A DNA stretch of 64,000 bases from Parabacteroides sp. (lineage in GTDB: Bacteria > Bacteroidota > Bacteroidia > Bacteroidales > Tannerellaceae): NCBI GenBank assembly GCA_017481945.1, contig JAFUOJ010000006.1:53174-117173 (forward strand), in the 5' to 3' direction. Shown piece after piece: positions 19,500-27,847 of the stretch (position 1 is its first letter; each line of letters opens with the position of its first letter). The position numbers and the translations under genes were made by a program. Under the pieces are notes generated by a model. It was not told where the DNA came from. It ran no database searches and worked only from the letters and a program-made list of their open reading frames with translations.

Positions 19500-20834
19500 A
19501 TGAAGGCAAGTGAAGTTTTAGACAATTTAAAAAGAAGATTTCCCAATGAGCCAGAATACCATCAAGCGGTTTCAGAAGTATTAGGAACAATTGAAGATGC
19601 TTATAATGAACATCCTGAATTTGAAAAAAGTAATTTAATCGAACGTCTTTGTATTCCTGATCGAATTTTCTCTTTCCGTGTTACTTGGATGGACGACAAA
19701 GGACAGATTCAAACCAACATGGGATACCGTATTCAGCATAACAATGCCATTGGTCCGTACAAAGGAGGTATTCGTTTTCACTCTTCAGTAAACCAATCTA
19801 TTCTAAAATTTTTGGCTTTCGAACAAACATTTAAAAACTCACTAACCACATTACCAATGGGAGGTGGTAAAGGCGGTTCTGATTTCAGCCCTCGTGGTAA
19901 ATCTAATGCAGAAATCATGCGTTTCTGTCAAGCTTTTATATTGGAATTGTGGCGCCATATCGGTCCAGATACAGACGTTCCAGCAGGTGATATTGGTGTT
20001 GGAGGACGTGAAGTAGCTTATATGTATGGTATGTATAAGAAATTAGCTCGTGAAAACACTGGTACTTTCACAGGAAAAGGTCTTGAATTTGGAGGTTCAT
20101 TAGTTCGTCCAGAAGCAACTGGATATGGAAACGTTTATTTCCTATTACAGATGTTAAAGACAAAAGGCATTGACATTAAAGGGAAAACAGTTTGTGTTTC
20201 AGGTTCTGGTAATGTAGCTCAATACACAGTAGAAAAACTTATCAGTTTAGGTGCAAAAGTCGTTACCATGTCAGATTCTGATGGTTATATTTATGATCCA
20301 GACGGTATTGATCGCGCAAAATTAGATTACATCATGGAATTAAAGAATCTATATCGTGGTCGTATTCGTGAATATGCAGAAGAATATGGCTGTAAATATG
20401 TAGCAGGAGCTCGTCCTTGGGGTGAAAAATGCGACATTGCAATGCCAAGTGCTACTCAAAATGAAATCAATGGCGAAGATGCTCAAAAGTTGTTAGCAAA
20501 TGGTTGTTTCGCTGTTTCAGAAGGAGCAAACATGCCTTCTACCCCTGAAGCAATTGAAGCATTCCTTAACGCTAAGATCTTATATGCTCCGGGAAAGGCA
20601 GCAAATGCAGGTGGAGTATCCGTCTCAGGTTTGGAAATGACACAAAATGCACAAAAATTAAGTTGGAGTAGCGAAGAAGTAGACCAAAAGTTACAAAGTA
20701 TCATGGAAAATATCCATGGTCAATGTGTAAAATATGGAAAACAAGAAGATGGCTATGTTAACTATGTGAAAGGTGCAAATGTGGCAGGTTTCATGAAAGT
20801 AGCAAAAGCTATGATGGCACAAGGTATTCTCTAA
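19500..20834 (+). CDS. gdhA: Glutamate dehydrogenase, NADP-type signature
   Basis: A 444-residue hexameric-type glutamate dehydrogenase that interconverts 2-oxoglutarate plus ammonia and glutamate. Glutamate-site residues align with the 50-kDa family: K88 in GPYKGGIRF, K112, catalytic K124 in PMGGGKGGSDF and D164 in PAGDIGVGGRE. The coenzyme domain reads VSGSGNVAQYTVEK with MSDSDG at about 257-262, the pattern of E. coli NADP-dependent GdhA. This suggests an assimilatory enzyme. It is monocistronic, with its own promoter and a strong terminator. The paralogue at 26423 is the same length but has a different coenzyme-binding loop. Confidence 0.93.
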   Translation: MKASEVLDNLKRRFPNEPEYHQAVSEVLGTIEDAYNEHPEFEKSNLIERLCIPDRIFSFRVTWMDDKGQIQTNMGYRIQHNNAIGPYKGGIRFHSSVNQSILKFLAFEQTFKNSLTTLPMGGGKGGSDFSPRGKSNAEIMRFCQAFILELWRHIGPDTDVPAGDIGVGGREVAYMYGMYKKLARENTGTFTGKGLEFGGSLVRPEATGYGNVYFLLQMLKTKGIDIKGKTVCVSGSGNVAQYTVEKLISLGAKVVTMSDSDGYIYDPDGIDRAKLDYIMELKNLYRGRIREYAEEYGCKYVAGARPWGEKCDIAMPSATQNEINGEDAQKLLANGCFAVSEGANMPSTPEAIEAFLNAKILYAPGKAANAGGVSVSGLEMTQNAQKLSWSSEEVDQKLQSIMENIHGQCVKYGKQEDGYVNYVKGANVAGFMKVAKAMMAQGIL

Positions 20835-20882
20835 ACAAAGAACAAAAGTTACTATAAATAGGGATTCAACATTACAATCTTT

Positions 20883-20913
20883 AGCGGATATACTTATTTT
20901 TTGTATATCCGCT
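20883..20913 (+). terminator. Terminator of gdhA
   Basis: An 11-bp perfect stem (AGCGGATATAC at 20883-20893, complement at 20903-20913) is followed directly by a T-rich tract. Confidence 0.85.
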
Positions 20914-20930
20914 TTTTTATTTAATTACCA

Positions 20931-20961
20931 TTTGCTAACTATCAACAAATTCTTATCTTAG
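20931..20961 (+). promoter_or_regulatory. Promoter of the AmgK-RapZ/MurU operon
   Basis: TTTG (20931-20934), a 19-bp spacer and TATCTTAG (20954-20961, one mismatch to TAnnTTTG) lie 18 bp before the ATG at 20980, so the leader would be very short. Confidence 0.55.
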
Positions 20962-20979
20962 TACCGAAATTTTAATAAC

Positions 20980-22410
20980 ATGATTACTGAACAATTAAAA
21001 CAGCTATATCAAACATATACTGGCTCACAAGCTATAGATATAACAGAGTTATCTTCATCTGGATCCAATCGTCGATATTTCAGATTATCAGGTCCTATTT
21101 CTTTAATTGGGGTAAGTGGAACATCTATAGAAGAAAATCAGGCATTCCTCTACATGGCCAAACATTTTAAAGAAAAAGGACTTCCTGTTCCAGAGGTTTA
21201 TATTACCTCAGAAAATCAAGCGCTTTATTTACAAGAAGATTTAGGAGACACTTTACTTTTCAATGCCATTGAAAAAGGGCGTAAAAGCTGTTTTTTCGAT
21301 GAAACAGAAAGAAGTTTGTTAAAAAAAACAATTACACTTTTACCTACTATCCAATTCAAAGGAGCTGAGGATTTCAATTTTAATCAATGTTATCCACAAC
21401 CCGAATTTAATATTCGGTCTATTCTTTGGGATTTAAATTACTTCAAATATTGCTTTCTGAAAGCAACCGGCATGGAATTTCAAGAGAACAAATTGGAAGA
21501 TGATTTCCAAAAGATGAGTGAAGTTTTGTTACAAGATAGTACTCCGACATTCATGTATAGAGATTTCCAATCTCGTAATGTAATGATTAAAGATAATAAA
21601 CCTTGGTTTATCGACTTCCAAGGAGGACGAAAAGGACCTATCTATTATGATGTTGCCTCTTTTCTCTGGCAAGCAAAAGCAAAATATCCCGAAGAACTTC
21701 GCCAAGAATTAATTACCGATTATTTAGCGGCATTATGTCAATACACCCCTATAGACGAGACACACTTTTTTCATCAGCTACGTCATTTTGTTCTTTTTAG
21801 AACCTTACAAGTATTAGGTGCTTATGGTTTTCGAGGATATTTTGAAAAAAAGCCTCACTTTATGCAAAGTGTTCCTTTTGCGATTGATAATCTCCGCCAA
21901 CTTCTAAAAGAAGACTATCCTGAATATCCTTATTTATGTAAAGTATTACATGAACTGACTAATCTATCTCAATTCTATGATGATATACAGAAGCATACTT
22001 TGAAAGTCAAAATCCTAAGTTTTGCTTATAAAAAAGGTATACCAAATGATCCAAGTGGGAATGGAGGCGGATTTGTTTTTGATTGCCGAGCAATTAATAA
22101 TCCAGGTAAATACGAACGCTATAACCACTTTACAGGATTAGATGAACCTGTAATTCAATTTCTTGAAAAAGATGGAGAGATTACTAAATACTTAGAACAT
22201 GCATACGAAATTGTTGATGCTTCTGTCAAACGATATATGGATAGAGGATTTACCAATCTAATGATCTGTTTCGGTTGTACCGGAGGTCAACATCGTTCTG
22301 TCTATTCTGCCCAACACATGGCAGAACACATTCATTCTAAATTCGGTGTTCAAGTTGAATTATTACACCGAGAACAAAACATTGAACAACTTTTTAACGC
22401 AAGATTATGA
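20980..22410 (+). CDS. AmgK-like amino-sugar kinase fused to a RapZ C-terminal domain
   Basis: A 476-residue two-domain protein. Residues 1-330 are an aminoglycoside-phosphotransferase-type kinase with catalytic D195 (MYRDFQSRN) and metal-binding D212 (WFIDFQGGRKGP), the pattern of AmgK, which phosphorylates the anomeric position of MurNAc or GlcNAc. Residues about 342-476 match the C-terminal domain of RapZ (SFAYKKGIP, TGLDEPV, MICFGCTGGQHRSVY at 428-442), which in E. coli binds glucosamine-6-phosphate and the sRNA GlmZ. The RapZ N-terminal P-loop ATPase is absent. Its TGA overlaps the ATG of a MurU-like gene. I infer a MurNAc/GlcNAc kinase whose activity is tuned by an amino-sugar ligand. 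Confidence 0.85.
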   Translation: MITEQLKQLYQTYTGSQAIDITELSSSGSNRRYFRLSGPISLIGVSGTSIEENQAFLYMAKHFKEKGLPVPEVYITSENQALYLQEDLGDTLLFNAIEKGRKSCFFDETERSLLKKTITLLPTIQFKGAEDFNFNQCYPQPEFNIRSILWDLNYFKYCFLKATGMEFQENKLEDDFQKMSEVLLQDSTPTFMYRDFQSRNVMIKDNKPWFIDFQGGRKGPIYYDVASFLWQAKAKYPEELRQELITDYLAALCQYTPIDETHFFHQLRHFVLFRTLQVLGAYGFRGYFEKKPHFMQSVPFAIDNLRQLLKEDYPEYPYLCKVLHELTNLSQFYDDIQKHTLKVKILSFAYKKGIPNDPSGNGGGFVFDCRAINNPGKYERYNHFTGLDEPVIQFLEKDGEITKYLEHAYEIVDASVKRYMDRGFTNLMICFGCTGGQHRSVYSAQHMAEHIHSKFGVQVELLHREQNIEQLFNARL

Positions 22411-23144
22411 AAGCTATGATTTTTGCAGCCGGATTAGGGACACGCCTTAAACCGCTAACAGACAATACTCCCAAAGCACTACTTCCTATTAACGGGAAAC
22501 CTATGCTTGAACATGTCATCCTTAAATTAAAGAATGCGGGATTTGATCAAATTGCAATCAATATCCATCATCTGGGAGATCAGATTATTGATTTCTTAGC
22601 GGCTAATAACGACTTTGGGATCCAAATTTACATCTCCGATGAAAGAGATTACCTTCTTGATACAGGTGGTGGAATCAAACATGCAGCTCCCTTCCTACAA
22701 GGAGATGAACCTTTCTTAATTCATAACGTAGATATTATATCTAACATTGATTTGCGTGCTCTTTATAATCACCATTTAGAGACCAATCCACTGGCAACAT
22801 TATTAGTTAGCAAGCGTAAAACATCTCGTTATCTACTTTTCAATAAAGAGAATAAACTTTGTGGTTGGCGAAATAGAGAAACAGGTGAAGTAAAATCCTT
22901 TTATCCATATTTCGATCCTAACCAATATAATGAATATGCATTCAGTGGCATACATGTTTTGTCTCCTAAGATATTTGATTGGATGGAAGAATGGACCGGT
23001 AAATATTCCATCATTAACTTTTACCTATCCATTTGTGCAAAAACAGATATTCATGCTTATGCCGACGAAAATCAACATCTAATAGATATAGGTAAACCTG
23101 ACACTTTAGCCATTGCAGAAAAATGGCTTACAGGAGAACTCTAA
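22407..23144 (+). CDS. MurU-like sugar-1-phosphate nucleotidyltransferase
   Basis: A 245-residue nucleotidyltransferase that probably makes UDP-MurNAc (or another NDP-sugar) from the sugar-1-phosphate supplied by the preceding kinase. The NTP-binding motif AAGLGTRLKPLT, with PKALLP, is at residues 7-28, DTGGGIKHA at about 89-97, and the metal-binding HNVDI near residue 110. Length matches MurU (about 225-240). The ATG overlaps the kinase stop (ATGA), so the pair is coupled exactly as amgK-murU in Pseudomonas. A GDP- or ADP-heptose-type pyrophosphorylase is the alternative. A strong terminator follows. Confidence 0.85.
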   Translation: MKAMIFAAGLGTRLKPLTDNTPKALLPINGKPMLEHVILKLKNAGFDQIAINIHHLGDQIIDFLAANNDFGIQIYISDERDYLLDTGGGIKHAAPFLQGDEPFLIHNVDIISNIDLRALYNHHLETNPLATLLVSKRKTSRYLLFNKENKLCGWRNRETGEVKSFYPYFDPNQYNEYAFSGIHVLSPKIFDWMEEWTGKYSIINFYLSICAKTDIHAYADENQHLIDIGKPDTLAIAEKWLTGEL

Positions 23145-23158
23145 AAACAAATTCAAAC

Positions 23159-23196
23159 AAAAGGAGCTTTTGGTAAATATATCAAAAGCTCCTTTT
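23159..23196. terminator. Bidirectional terminator between murU-like and the PEP-synthase-like gene
   Basis: A perfect 14-bp stem (AAAAGGAGCTTTTG at 23159-23172, complement at 23183-23196) with T or A tracts on both sides lies between convergent genes. Confidence 0.85.
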
Positions 23197-23217
23197 TTCA
23201 TCTTTATCTTCTATCTT

Positions 23218-26178
23218 CTAATTTTCAGGTTTCAACACAACTCCTAAACTTCTTTTCCCGTCCATTTTAATTATAATTGGTTTATCAAAATGGACATGAC
23301 GAATATACTCAGTCTCCTCTACAGCCGGCAAAGAATTTAAATACTCTTCATCAAACCAGCCATCTCCTTTAAAAGGATTTATTGTAAAATAGCCAACACC
23401 AAAAGAGGTCAAATTCTGAAAGAAATGAGTTCCTTGACTTGGATCTACTCTATAATTTTCTAATCCACATTCGACGATCACACGAGCATTACTAATATGA
23501 GGCCATTTAACAGGTATTCCCAACCAAGAATCACTACTACCCCAACGTCCAGGACCAACTAAGACATAACTTTTTTCTTGACCTGTAAATTGCCGATTCA
23601 TCTTTTCTATCTCATAGGCAATAAGTTGATTATTAGAAGAGCTGAAAGCACCTGTCTTCACATAAATAATATCCTGTACATCATTTACCAATCCATGTCC
23701 CAAAACACTGGTTGAAGACAACAAAGTATCTGTTTGTTCAACTAACGTCAAATCCTCCTCCATCACCTCTTTATTATCCACTATTGGACGAATTTGTAAT
23801 ATGTAGAATGTAGCTTGGCTTGGATCTTTAGGATCAATATTCATCGCAAATTCAATCTCAACCGGACGTCCCATCTCCGTTTGTCCAACACTTAATATCT
23901 GTGTAAGTGTATCTGCCAAAGGGAAAACATCATGTTGGAGGATATTTACAAAAGACAAAATTTTACGTCCTCCGGGGTAATATCCATCACGAATAATCTG
24001 GTCATAAGGATCATACGTAGATACAATATATTTCAAAGCCCCATCCGCATCTGCATCTTTTAAATTCAAACGAAGTAAATTAAAAGAATCATCTACCGAG
24101 AACTGCTCCGTCATATTCTTAAGATCCAAAGCATAATAACGAGTCTGCGTCTCACGAAGCGCAAAATCCATAGTACTCATTTGTAAAATATTGTGCGGAT
24201 GTCGAGGAGAGAATCGTAAAGTCTGTCCCCCATCTACAATGTATTTACCCAAACCTAAAGCAATATTAGCAATGCCATCCTCAGCTTTTTCATTCCCAAT
24301 GGGATAAAAATTCAAGGAGCGTGCGACTCCAGATAATGTAGGATAAAAATGATCATTATAGCGATTACCAGCTACCTCCTGCAAAACAACAGCCATCTTC
24401 TCTTGATCAATCAAATTAGATGTTGCTGTCATATAAGCTTTACTATCTCGATAGAAAACTGAAGCATAAACAGCTTTAATCGCGTCACTCAAAACCCGAA
24501 GCATTTCATACTTATCTTCCAACTTAGGAATCATATAGGTTGAATAAATTCCTGCAAAAGGTTGATAATGGGAATCCTCCAATAAACTAGAAGAACGAAC
24601 TGCAATCGGTCCTTTTACAACTTCAAAGAAGGCCATCAAGTCTTCAATTAAACGAGTCGGAAGACTCGCTCGTAAAAAATATTTCAAAATAGCCTCATCC
24701 TCAATATCACTTAAAGCCACCGGATATAATTCATTCGTTTCCATAAACTCATCAAAAATATCCGTACATATAACAACGGTCTTTGGTATCGTCACGACAA
24801 AATTCTCATGTTCAAATTTCGGATAGCGTTTTACCATTGAACCGATAAAAGCCAAACCTCTACCTTTTCCTCCTAAAGAGCCATCTCCAATACGAGCGAA
24901 GTTACTATATTCATCAAAACGCTCTTTTTGATAAACAGCTACGACACCAGAGTTCTTCATCCGACGATACTGAACAATCAAATCGAATATCAACTGACGA
25001 GCCTCATCCATATTTTTATAATCACTCACATCAACTCGTTTTAAAACCTCTGCCGGTGGAAACATCGCACGAGAATAGAAGAAACGAGAAAAATGATTTC
25101 GACTTAAATGATACACCAAAGAATCATCAGGGATCTGAAATACCTTCTTTTGTAAATCCTTTAAATCACGAATACGCATAATCTCCTCTTTCGTCTGTGG
25201 ATTTAGAATTACAAAGTCACCAAATCCAAAACGTTGCATAATCTTCTTCCGCAAATCTTGTGGATAACTTTTAGAATTCTTATCAATAAAAGAGGCTCCT
25301 AATTCTTTCGCATAAACCCTATTACTTGCTTCTGAAGACTCAAGTACAAAAGGAATAATCATTCCTGTCTTGCGTACATATCGTCCAAACTTATAACCTG
25401 CATAAGGATCTTTCACTCCATCATGCATAAAACTCATATCCGAAATAATACCTAAGATATTATCACGATATTGATCAAAAATACGGACAGCCTCTTCATA
25501 GGTTCGAGCTAATTTAATTTTCGGACGTCCACGCATACGAAGTGTACGTTGATGATCATTCAGTGCCTCTTTTGCAAACATCTGACTTTGCTCTAATACA
25601 AACCGATACAAATGAGGTAATGCAGAAGAATAAAAACGAACCGAATCCTCAACTAACAATATAATCTGTACTCCTACACTTGCCGTATCATCCGGTACAT
25701 TCATTTTGTCTTCAATCAGCTTAATAATAGCAAGTAATAACTCTGAGTTACCCAACCAACTGAAAACATAATCAATCGCACTTAAATCTTCATTTGCTAT
25801 TCGTTTAGAGACCTCTTTGGAAAAAGGAGTTAAGACGACAATCGGAATATTAGGATAGTGTACTTTAATTTCTGTAGCCGCAGCAAAAATATCCCGATTA
25901 TCCATATTCGGCATACAAATAATCAATTCAAAGTTACGGTTTTTCAACTCAGCAAGAGCTTCCTCTTCTGTCGTAACTTGAGTAAAACGAGGAGGATAAC
26001 GAAGGCTAAGAGAAGTATATTCATTAAATATCTGTTCATCTACACGCCCATCATCTTCCAACATAAAAGCATCATATTTTGTAGCAATAAGCAATACATT
26101 ATAAATACGCTTATTCATTAGATTGGCAAACGATGTGTCCTTAAACACAAGGTTCTTAAAATCCGGTATTCCACTCAT
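23218..26178 (-). CDS. Hybrid protein: two receiver-like domains plus PEP-synthase/PPDK N-terminal ATP-binding domain
   Basis: About 986 residues from the ATG at 26178; a longer frame starts only at a TTG, so MSGIPDF is preferred. Residues 25-150 look like a degenerate receiver. Residues 172-310 look like an intact one: E177/D178 in LLVEDS, D247 in IISDMSF, K300 in SFIDKNS. From about residue 410 to 800 the sequence is the ATP-grasp-like nucleotide domain of PEP synthase and pyruvate phosphate dikinase (GDGSLGGKGRGLAF, GPIAVRSSSLLEDS, PFAGIYSTY, LQIRPIVD). The phospho-His TSHAA segment and PEP barrel of those enzymes are absent, so it cannot be a complete PEP synthase. Role unknown; a phospho-relay or regulatory ATP-binding protein is plausible. 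Confidence 0.8.
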   Translation of the reverse strand: MSGIPDFKNLVFKDTSFANLMNKRIYNVLLIATKYDAFMLEDDGRVDEQIFNEYTSLSLRYPPRFTQVTTEEEALAELKNRNFELIICMPNMDNRDIFAAATEIKVHYPNIPIVVLTPFSKEVSKRIANEDLSAIDYVFSWLGNSELLLAIIKLIEDKMNVPDDTASVGVQIILLVEDSVRFYSSALPHLYRFVLEQSQMFAKEALNDHQRTLRMRGRPKIKLARTYEEAVRIFDQYRDNILGIISDMSFMHDGVKDPYAGYKFGRYVRKTGMIIPFVLESSEASNRVYAKELGASFIDKNSKSYPQDLRKKIMQRFGFGDFVILNPQTKEEIMRIRDLKDLQKKVFQIPDDSLVYHLSRNHFSRFFYSRAMFPPAEVLKRVDVSDYKNMDEARQLIFDLIVQYRRMKNSGVVAVYQKERFDEYSNFARIGDGSLGGKGRGLAFIGSMVKRYPKFEHENFVVTIPKTVVICTDIFDEFMETNELYPVALSDIEDEAILKYFLRASLPTRLIEDLMAFFEVVKGPIAVRSSSLLEDSHYQPFAGIYSTYMIPKLEDKYEMLRVLSDAIKAVYASVFYRDSKAYMTATSNLIDQEKMAVVLQEVAGNRYNDHFYPTLSGVARSLNFYPIGNEKAEDGIANIALGLGKYIVDGGQTLRFSPRHPHNILQMSTMDFALRETQTRYYALDLKNMTEQFSVDDSFNLLRLNLKDADADGALKYIVSTYDPYDQIIRDGYYPGGRKILSFVNILQHDVFPLADTLTQILSVGQTEMGRPVEIEFAMNIDPKDPSQATFYILQIRPIVDNKEVMEEDLTLVEQTDTLLSSTSVLGHGLVNDVQDIIYVKTGAFSSSNNQLIAYEIEKMNRQFTGQEKSYVLVGPGRWGSSDSWLGIPVKWPHISNARVIVECGLENYRVDPSQGTHFFQNLTSFGVGYFTINPFKGDGWFDEEYLNSLPAVEETEYIRHVHFDKPIIIKMDGKRSLGVVLKPEN

Positions 26179-26203
26179 GATAATTTCATTAATTAACAAC
26201 CCT

Positions 26204-26211
26204 CAAATGTA
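26204..26211 (-). promoter_or_regulatory. Possible -7 box of the receiver/PEP-synthase-like gene
   Basis: TACATTTG on the minus strand fits TAnnTTTG 26 bp before the ATG at 26178; no convincing -33 TTG is seen. Confidence 0.4.
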
Positions 26212-26356
26212 AGGAAAAAAACAATTCATCATACAGAAAGTCCATATTAATCATTATGTAAGCAAAACCACCTTTTATCCAATCAAAGTCACACCTCCCA
26301 ATTAAACAACACTGCCTAAGAACATAAAAACAGTTATCAAAAAGTAAACAGAATAT

Positions 26357-26386
26357 TTTGTCAGCTCCATAGATTCCCTACTTTTG
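26357..26386 (+). promoter_or_regulatory. Promoter of the second glutamate dehydrogenase gene
   Basis: TTTG (26357-26360), an 18-bp spacer and TACTTTTG (26379-26386) form a near-consensus promoter 37 bp before the ATG at 26423. Confidence 0.7.
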
Positions 26387-26422
26387 CAATATTGATTGTT
26401 GTTCTGAAAAGAAATTTATACT

Positions 26423-27757
26423 ATGAAGACCGAAGTTATTTTATCAGCACTGGAAGCAAAACATCCGGGTGAAAAGGAATATTTGCAAGCAGTTAAAGAA
26501 GTTCTTCTTTCTATTGAAGACGTGTACAACCAACATCCCGAGTTCGAAAAAGCAAAAATCATCGAACGGTTAGTCGAACCGGAACGAATCTTTATTTTCC
26601 GTGTACCTTGGGTAGATGATAAAGGAGAAATACAGGTAAACTTAGGTTACCGCGTACAATTTAATAACGCTATTGGACCATATAAAGGAGGTATTCGCTT
26701 CCATCCGTCAGTAAATCTTTCCATTCTTAAATTCTTAGGTTTCGAACAAACATTTAAGAACGCCTTAACCACATTACCAATGGGGGGAGGCAAAGGAGGA
26801 TCAGATTTCGCACCTCGAGGCAAAAGTGATGCTGAAATCATGCGTTTCTGTCAAGCATTCATTCTTGAATTATGGAGAAACTTAGGTCCGGATCGTGATG
26901 TTCCCGCTGGTGATATAGGTGTCGGAGGTCGCGAAGTTGGATACATGTACGGTATGTACAAGAAATTAGCACGCGAAAACACTGGTACATTTACCGGCAA
27001 AGGTATGGAATTTGGAGGATCAATTTTACGTCCTGAGGCAACTGGTTATGGTGCTTTGTATTTCGTTCATCAAATGTTAGAAACACACGGTATTGATATC
27101 AAAGGAAAGACAGTTGCCATCTCCGGCTTTGGAAATGTAGCATGGGGAGCTGCAAAAAAGGCAACAGAATTAGGAGCTAAGGTTGTTACAATTTCAGGAC
27201 CTGATGGTTACGTATATGATCCTGACGGAATAGCAGGTGAAAAGATTGAATATATGTTGGAATTACGTAGTTCAGGTAACGACATCGTAGCTCCTTACGT
27301 AGAAGAATTCCCTACTGCTACGTTCTATCCCGGTAAGAAACCGTGGGAACAAAAAGTAGATATAGCTCTTCCTTGCGCAACACAAAATGAATTAGATGCA
27401 GAAGATGCACGTATGTTGATTGAAAACAAAACACTTTGTGTAGCAGAAGTTTCCAATATGGGTTGTACCGCAGAAGCTGTTGATTTATTCATCGAACATA
27501 AACAACTCTTTGCACCGGGTAAAGCGGTAAATGCAGGCGGTGTGGCTACTTCAGGATTAGAAATGACTCAAAATGCTATGCATATTTCTTGGACAGCAAC
27601 CGAAGTGGATGACAGACTACACCAGATTATGAGTGCAATCCATCAACAATGTGTTGAACATGGTCAAGAAGGAGAATACATCAACTATGTAAAAGGAGCA
27701 AACATAGCCGGCTTCATGAAAGTAGCAAAGGCAATGATGGCACAGGGAATTGTATAA
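26423..27757 (+). CDS. gdhB: Glutamate dehydrogenase, NAD-type signature
   Basis: A second 444-residue glutamate dehydrogenase that aligns without gaps over its first 270 residues with the gene at 19500 (same K88, K112, K124 and D164). The coenzyme loop differs: ISGFGNVAWGAAKKATELGA and ISGPDGYVYDPDGI at about residues 233-270, the pattern of the NAD-dependent Clostridium symbiosum enzyme. This suggests NAD or dual specificity and a catabolic role. It is monocistronic with its own promoter and a bidirectional terminator shared with cca. The gdhB name follows Bacteroides usage; coenzyme preference is inferred, not shown. Confidence 0.9.
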   Translation: MKTEVILSALEAKHPGEKEYLQAVKEVLLSIEDVYNQHPEFEKAKIIERLVEPERIFIFRVPWVDDKGEIQVNLGYRVQFNNAIGPYKGGIRFHPSVNLSILKFLGFEQTFKNALTTLPMGGGKGGSDFAPRGKSDAEIMRFCQAFILELWRNLGPDRDVPAGDIGVGGREVGYMYGMYKKLARENTGTFTGKGMEFGGSILRPEATGYGALYFVHQMLETHGIDIKGKTVAISGFGNVAWGAAKKATELGAKVVTISGPDGYVYDPDGIAGEKIEYMLELRSSGNDIVAPYVEEFPTATFYPGKKPWEQKVDIALPCATQNELDAEDARMLIENKTLCVAEVSNMGCTAEAVDLFIEHKQLFAPGKAVNAGGVATSGLEMTQNAMHISWTATEVDDRLHQIMSAIHQQCVEHGQEGEYINYVKGANIAGFMKVAKAMMAQGIV

Positions 27758-27790
27758 TTAAATCTCACCTTATTATAAGTTTTTATTTTT

Positions 27791-27820
27791 CTGGGCAAGA
27801 AGAAAATTTTTCTTGCCCAG
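27791..27820. terminator. Bidirectional terminator between gdhB and cca
   Basis: CTGGGCAAGA (27791-27800) pairs with 27811-27820; the stem extends through flanking T and A runs. It lies between convergent genes, and its two arms are spaced 21 bp like the units of the intergenic arrays elsewhere in the window. Confidence 0.85.
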
Positions 27821-27847
27821 AAAAATAAAAAAACATTATCAAGAAAA

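Noticed and set aside
20980-22410. Aminoglycoside resistance kinase
   Set aside because: The APH-like fold is shared with AmgK; the RapZ domain and overlap with a MurU-like gene point to wall-sugar metabolism.
23218-26199. Complete phosphoenolpyruvate synthase
   Set aside because: No phospho-His domain or PEP-binding barrel follows the nucleotide domain, and two receiver-like domains precede it.
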